64,000 bases of DNA from Bryoerythrophyllum caledonicum (Eukaryota; Streptophyta; Bryopsida; Pottiales; Pottiaceae): assembly GCA_963971425.1 (NCBI GenBank), contig OZ020517.1:24004462-24068461 (forward strand). The letters are read 5' to 3'. Each line of letters opens with the position of its first letter. Within the stretch, counting starts at the first letter, position 1. Below are positions 59,839-64,000 of this stretch, one piece after another. The translations under genes were made by a program, and so were the position numbers. The notes below the pieces were generated by a model that had not been told where the DNA came from, searched no databases, and saw nothing but the letters and a program-made list of their open reading frames with translations.

Positions 59839-60348
59839 TTAGAGGCGGTTTACACTACGGACCAAGAACTCGTCCTAGGCACCTCTAAAATTTGTGGTTG
59901 GCCAATCGAGTTGATGGAGCCAATTACAGATTCTAGAGGTGCATGGGACGAGTTCTTGGTCCGTAGTGTTAGGCCGTTACCACACAGCAGGCAGGCCAAA
60001 TCTCCTTGCAGGCTATGGTTAGCCTAGGTCGCTTGGGCCACGTCATGGTCTGGTGCTTCACCTCCACCACACGGGCGGCAGAGAGGGCCCCACGGCAAAG
60101 CTCCCTGCTAGCCAAGAGAAGCGGGGACCATGTCGATGGTGGACCGGATGATGTCGAGGTGGACCAAAAAGTTCGAACTACCAGGGGGTTGTCCCTGGTA
60201 GTGTCACCCTGCCGGAGCGACGAGCCACCTCGGATTGCCGGCCAGCTGCTTGCCACTCGTGTGGTGTGTGGCAGGTTGGCTTGGCCAATCAGAGGCAGCA
60301 GGCCAAGCTGCCTGCCCCCCGTGTGGCACCGCCCTTAAACGCCCCTTA
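59839..60348. mobile_element. non-autonomous TIR element with an internal long hairpin (MITE-like)
   Basis: The ends are imperfect inverted repeats: ttagaggcggttta at the left and, reversed, taaggggcgttta at the right. Further inside, ggccgttaccacac faces gggcggtgccacac. Nested at the left end is a hairpin with ~36-nt arms (59853-59888 and 59933-59968): cactacggaccaagaactcg against its complement, with about three mismatches and a ~44-nt loop. The element has no transposase. No target duplication could be confirmed. The minus-strand frame inside (59969-60256) has no known domain. Confidence 0.55.
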
Positions 60349-60762
60349 GTAACTGGGACCACATGCACATGCTGAATTAGCTTGGGAAAGGTGTGGGGAA
60401 CCACTGATCAACTTTTTGGGAACTTAGGGTACTATGAGAGAGCTTTTGCTTGCATGGGGTAGGCCCCAAGAGCATTGATCGCCCTCAAAGGGAGAGTATG
60501 AGATATTTGGAAGTCTATTCTCGTGCATAAAAACAAATTGTCCTGTACGGCACCAGTCATACTGGTTTTCCCCTTCAGAAAGCACCTTCTGGAGTCTGGA
60601 CCACCCTATTGTGAAGAAACAAATACAACTCAAACATATAACAGTTCATTGTTCCTCATTGCATGCACGAAATGATATCCAATTCGCCGAATATTCTCAA
60701 CAAAAGTCGTGCTGGCCAAGTTTCTCAAAACACAAACAAGAGAAACTAGTGCGCATATCCGA

Positions 60763-60845
60763 CAATGGTAAGGTGGCAACCTCTACCATGACCAATGATA
60801 TATATATATGATATAAATGATATATATATATAACCCTTACCATTG
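60763..60845. repeat. small inverted repeat around an AT microsatellite
   Basis: caatggtaagg (60763-60773) faces ccttaccattg near 60835-60845, enclosing two (at)n runs separated by gatataaatgat. It could extrude as a cruciform. No gene is seen. Confidence 0.6.
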
Positions 60846-61988
60846 CAAATATATGATATAAACATCCCTCCTGACAGAATCCTAAAGCGCCACCACCAAC
60901 CTGGCTGTGATTCCAAGCAAAGTCCAACAATTTTCAAGCGCGCGTGTGCACGTCGTCAACGCACCGAACACCGGCCCCATCACGATGATCCCGGATTATG
61001 TAACCAGTTGTCGATATTCTCACCAAGTTTCGTGTCCTCACTCGGACTTCTCTCCTCTGTCACATGCTTTTTACATGCTTAGACTGTTGATTTCTCCACT
61101 GCCCATGCTCATGAAGTATGGCTCTAGGTGCACAGTATGGCAAGTATTATGGCTCTGTCTGTACAGAAGTGAGTTACTAGGCTCCAGGAATCTACAGTGG
61201 ATTCTTTTTGTTTTCACCGATTTTTTGTCGGGTGAGGTTGAATGGGCTGCAATTCCTGATACATATAGAGTTTGGGGAGGTCGAGCAGTTCAATGCTGTT
61301 GATCAGGTGAAGCTCGTGTTCTGAAGAGACATTCTTGAATCTAGATCTTTGACTCTGCATCTTGGAAGGAGTATTAACTGGAGAGGTACGACTGAAATTA
61401 GTAGGTGAGTGCAATCTCTGAGCTCTGTTCCGGGTTTTCTGAGCCTGAGCACTGTTGACATTTCCTTTTTCTCTTTCTATGTCGGTATGGAGTTGAAGTT
61501 TAATGAAATTCAAGCTGGGATTCATCTTCTTTTGATTGTACGCTTTGTCTGTTTTGTGGATTGATGAATTGAACCTGGAGTGGAAGGATTGTACACACTG
61601 GAGGAAGAAGTTGCATTCCGTCTTTTAACCGTGAAACATTATGCACATACCTCTAACTCGGAGCTGCCTGATTAGAGGGGATGAATTTACAACTGGTACA
61701 CCGCTTATTTCGTGCCCCATGCACGGAGCCTTCGTGCTCTTGAAGATTAAACCATCAAGAAAATTTCACTTTTTAGGAATAGATACGAAGTGGCTTGGAG
61801 TTTTGTTAGACAGTGATGGTGTTTGTTGGTAAGATTACACAAGACACTATCAACAGCTACAGTAGGTTTGATGGGACTCCTTGGATATTAGATTCTGCCT
61901 CGTTTTTGCTCACTGCTAGCCGTTAAGGATATATTGACGCATCAACTTTAAATTGTGAGATATTGTTTTGCAGGATTAGAGGTGGACG
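60846..61988 (+). promoter_or_regulatory. 5' flank, 5' UTR and probable UTR intron of the DUF2235 gene
   Basis: No coding frame is supported. A good acceptor (attgttttgcag ending 61973) sits 15 bases before the ATG at 61989, and the long AT/T-rich stretch before it looks intronic. The 5' UTR is therefore probably spliced, with a donor that I could not place with confidence. Confidence 0.45.
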
Positions 61989-63485
61989 ATGGAAGCAGCA
62001 CCGAACGAGAGCGCCTCGGCCACTCCGCCGCGGCCGCTGAGGAAGGTGATGGTGTTCTGCGACGGGACGTGGTGCGGCCAGCTGACAGGCACAAACACGA
62101 ACGTGAAGATCCTCGCGGACAAAATGGCCCATCGCAAAGTCGCCTCCGGGGAGCGGTTCGAGGATGACGACACCAACATCGTGGGCTGCTACTTCGACGG
62201 CGAGGGCGTGCAGGGCGGGTTCGCGGACTACATCCTGGACGGCGCCTTAGGCGGGCGCATCAAGGAGGACTGCCTGGAGGCTTACAGATTCATCATGGAC
62301 GAGTTCGAGGCCTGCGACGGCCACTGCGAGGCGTGGCTGATCGGACTCAGCCGCGGAGCCTACACCGTGCGCTGCGTCGCGGGCATGATCAACAACTGCG
62401 GCCTGATCGGCAAAAAGAAAATCATGGGGTTGGCGGACCTAGACCTCGTCGTGCAGAGCGCGTACAGCTACTACCGCGACCGAAACGCGCTCTACATGCC
62501 CAACAGTGACTACATGATGGACTGGAAGCAGCGCCACAGCCGCGCGATGCCGCGCCCGCCCGTGAAGTTCATGGGGCTGTTCGAGACGGGGGGCTGCCTC
62601 GGGATCCCGACGCTTAACCCCGGCATGGGCGTGGACTTGTACGGCGAGCTCAACTTCTACGGCAAGGCGGATGAGGGCGCGTCGGCCGTGTCTGGTGAGG
62701 TCGAGCGCGTGTACCAGGCGCACGGGGTCCACGACCGGTGCTCCGTCTTCAAGCCCTGTCATGTGAAGCGCGACAGGACGAACGAGGAATTCTCCTACAA
62801 CAAGCAGGGCATGAACCTGGAGTACAAAACGGAGGAGCTCTGGTTCCCTGGCGCGCATTACGACCTGGGCCGCCAGAAGTTCATGTTCTACAAGTCGCCG
62901 AATCTGCTACCCGCCAAACCCCAGACCGACGGATTCCGAAAACTCGCCGCGCAGGTCGCCAGCAACCTCGTCCAGCGAGCGGTCAGCTTCGCGTCCACTC
63001 GCGTGCTGCGCATCCCGGACATCCACCCTAACTACGATTTCGCAAACCTGGTTCTCGCCTGGATGACTCGCAAGATGGCAGAAACGGACCCTGTCGCGTT
63101 CGCGACGCTCCACGACGAGGTGATGAACTCGGACCTGGTGGCGCGCCCGCCGCCGGAGTCGCGCGCGACGCGGTTCTTCAACTGGGTGACCATGAAGCCG
63201 GTCGCGGTCGAGAACGACGCATATGATCGTTTTATGGATAACGCGTACTTTGGATTCGATTTCCTGCCATTCGCGCATCGGTTCCTGGTGGGCTTTTTTA
63301 GTCGGTACATCCTCGTGGACCGCACAATCCGGGATCCGCCGCCCGGCCTCGAGCCGCCCGTCAGGTTCCTTTCGCCCGAGCACCGCCTCATCGGCGACGT
63401 GGGGTCGTACCGGTCCCGCAGCTACGACTTGTACAAGCAGGAGCTCGCCATGCAGAACCGCGACGTAGTGTTAGTCGACGAGTAG
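61989..63485 (+). CDS. DUF2235 alpha/beta hydrolase (Tle1-like catalytic fold)
   Basis: 498 codons without a coding intron, very GC-rich at third positions and unlike the AT-rich flanks. Family motifs in order: KVMVFCDGTWCG (residues 19-30), the nucleophile elbow GLSRGAYT (S121; family usually GFSRGA), FMGLFETGG (E199) where the family normally has a W/F-D-T-V-G acid motif, and LWFPGAHYDLGR (H290) matching FPG.H.D.GG. The C-terminal ~190 residues are less conserved. DUF2235 proteins share their catalytic domain with Tle1-type phospholipases and are common in fungi and bacteria. Lipid or ester hydrolysis is the inferred activity. The start is the first ATG after the acceptor at 61973. The change of the usual Asp to Glu could alter or weaken catalysis. 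No signal peptide or membrane span is obvious. Confidence 0.88.
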   Translation: MEAAPNESASATPPRPLRKVMVFCDGTWCGQLTGTNTNVKILADKMAHRKVASGERFEDDDTNIVGCYFDGEGVQGGFADYILDGALGGRIKEDCLEAYRFIMDEFEACDGHCEAWLIGLSRGAYTVRCVAGMINNCGLIGKKKIMGLADLDLVVQSAYSYYRDRNALYMPNSDYMMDWKQRHSRAMPRPPVKFMGLFETGGCLGIPTLNPGMGVDLYGELNFYGKADEGASAVSGEVERVYQAHGVHDRCSVFKPCHVKRDRTNEEFSYNKQGMNLEYKTEELWFPGAHYDLGRQKFMFYKSPNLLPAKPQTDGFRKLAAQVASNLVQRAVSFASTRVLRIPDIHPNYDFANLVLAWMTRKMAETDPVAFATLHDEVMNSDLVARPPPESRATRFFNWVTMKPVAVENDAYDRFMDNAYFGFDFLPFAHRFLVGFFSRYILVDRTIRDPPPGLEPPVRFLSPEHRLIGDVGSYRSRSYDLYKQELAMQNRDVVLVDE

Positions 63486-64000
63486 GCACTTTCTGCCAAG
63501 ATCACAAGCTGCCGGAAGCATGAATCATGTGCAGTTCATGAGGCTTCTGTGGAAAGATTTGGTTGACGTGCAAGGAACTGTCTCATGTGTACAATGGAAT
63601 CCATGCTTGGAGCGTTTCGGTGCGTGCGGAAATACTGCTGCCAGTGATTGTCGCCGTGTCCATGACATCTTTGCGTACGAATAATTTTTCATGGTGAATT
63701 CAGCGTCAGGATAGGTTTTTTTTATGTCGTACCAAAGTGCAAAGACTCTAGATGTGATGTACAAGCATACTGGTTGCTTTACTCTAGCGTGCAAGAATTA
63801 CAGAGGTTTCCCTTTCTTGCGTGCAGGAATTGAGTGGCCTTCACTCCTTGAACATTTCCACTTATCCCCGCTCACTTCATCACAGCTTTTTTATTTGTCA
63901 ATTGTTGTTCTTTTCAGAACTCAGACAAGCTTCAACATTCCGACTGAGACCGATGTGTATAACCTCGTAAAAAGAAATGGATCCACCATTTCACTGACAT
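63486..64000 (+). other. 3' UTR and downstream DNA of the DUF2235 gene
   Basis: The sequence after the stop at 63485 has no supported gene on either strand. Sequence as far as about 63700 is plausibly 3' UTR. The frame at 63525-63794 (-) has no motif. Confidence 0.4.

Noticed and set aside
62439-63391. Minus-strand open frames of 119-158 codons
   Set aside because: They are shadows of the GC-rich DUF2235 coding region, which has clear family motifs on the plus strand.

Overview
The window is nuclear DNA of a plant. It holds spliced genes with GT-AG introns and plant-conserved families: a B12D-type mitochondrial protein, a plant alpha/beta hydrolase, a Tudor-like/AT-hook protein and B3-domain remnants. 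It also holds nested Copia and Gypsy retrotransposons and a LINE. A Crinkler-like nuclease-kinase gene and a DUF2235 gene, both of which I associate more with fungi, oomycetes and early-diverging land plants, hint at a bryophyte, lycophyte or streptophyte alga. That placement is inference. I saw no bacterial operons, CRISPR array or rRNA.

Layout. 1-19.8 kb is gene-rich. It holds (i) a two-exon nuclease-kinase fusion (+, 723-2775); (ii) a convergent coiled-coil gene made of small phase-0 exons (-, 3041-6460, with a decayed coil-like block to 7.56 kb); (iii) a repeat-rich spacer at 7.6-10.3 kb with a tRNA-derived SINE, a G-rich tandem repeat and an AT-rich tract; (iv) a frameshifted gene fragment (10.3-10.7 kb); (v) a ten-exon alpha/beta hydrolase (-, 11470-14869); (vi) a Tudor-like/AT-hook gene (+, 16884-18370, 5' end unresolved); (vii) a three-exon B12D gene (-, 18588-19516).

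20-61 kb is repeat territory: AT-rich decayed DNA, degenerate element ORFs (24.5-25.9 and 30.8 kb), several minisatellites (26.7, 31.2-31.9, 36.9-37.4, 46-47.8 kb), one 200-N assembly gap, a Gypsy-type gag-protease remnant (38.4-40.3 kb) whose probable LTR is split by a complete Copia element (40672-45814, 260-bp LTRs, CCCTT target duplication), a decayed two-ORF LINE (48.9-54.8 kb) with a perfect 2A-like motif at the start of its ORF2 region, a two-B3-domain pseudogene (56.3-56.9 kb) and a hairpin-rich TIR element (59.84-60.35 kb).

61-64 kb returns to single-copy DNA: a DUF2235 alpha/beta hydrolase (+, 61989-63485), GC-rich, with an uninterrupted coding region and a probable 5'-UTR intron.

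The genes do not form a pathway. The most interesting items are the nuclease-kinase fusion, the 2A-like motif in the plant LINE, the DUF2235 gene with an altered acid-residue motif, and the all-phase-0 coiled-coil gene. Exon models were built by hand from frame, phase and splice consensus and have no transcript support.
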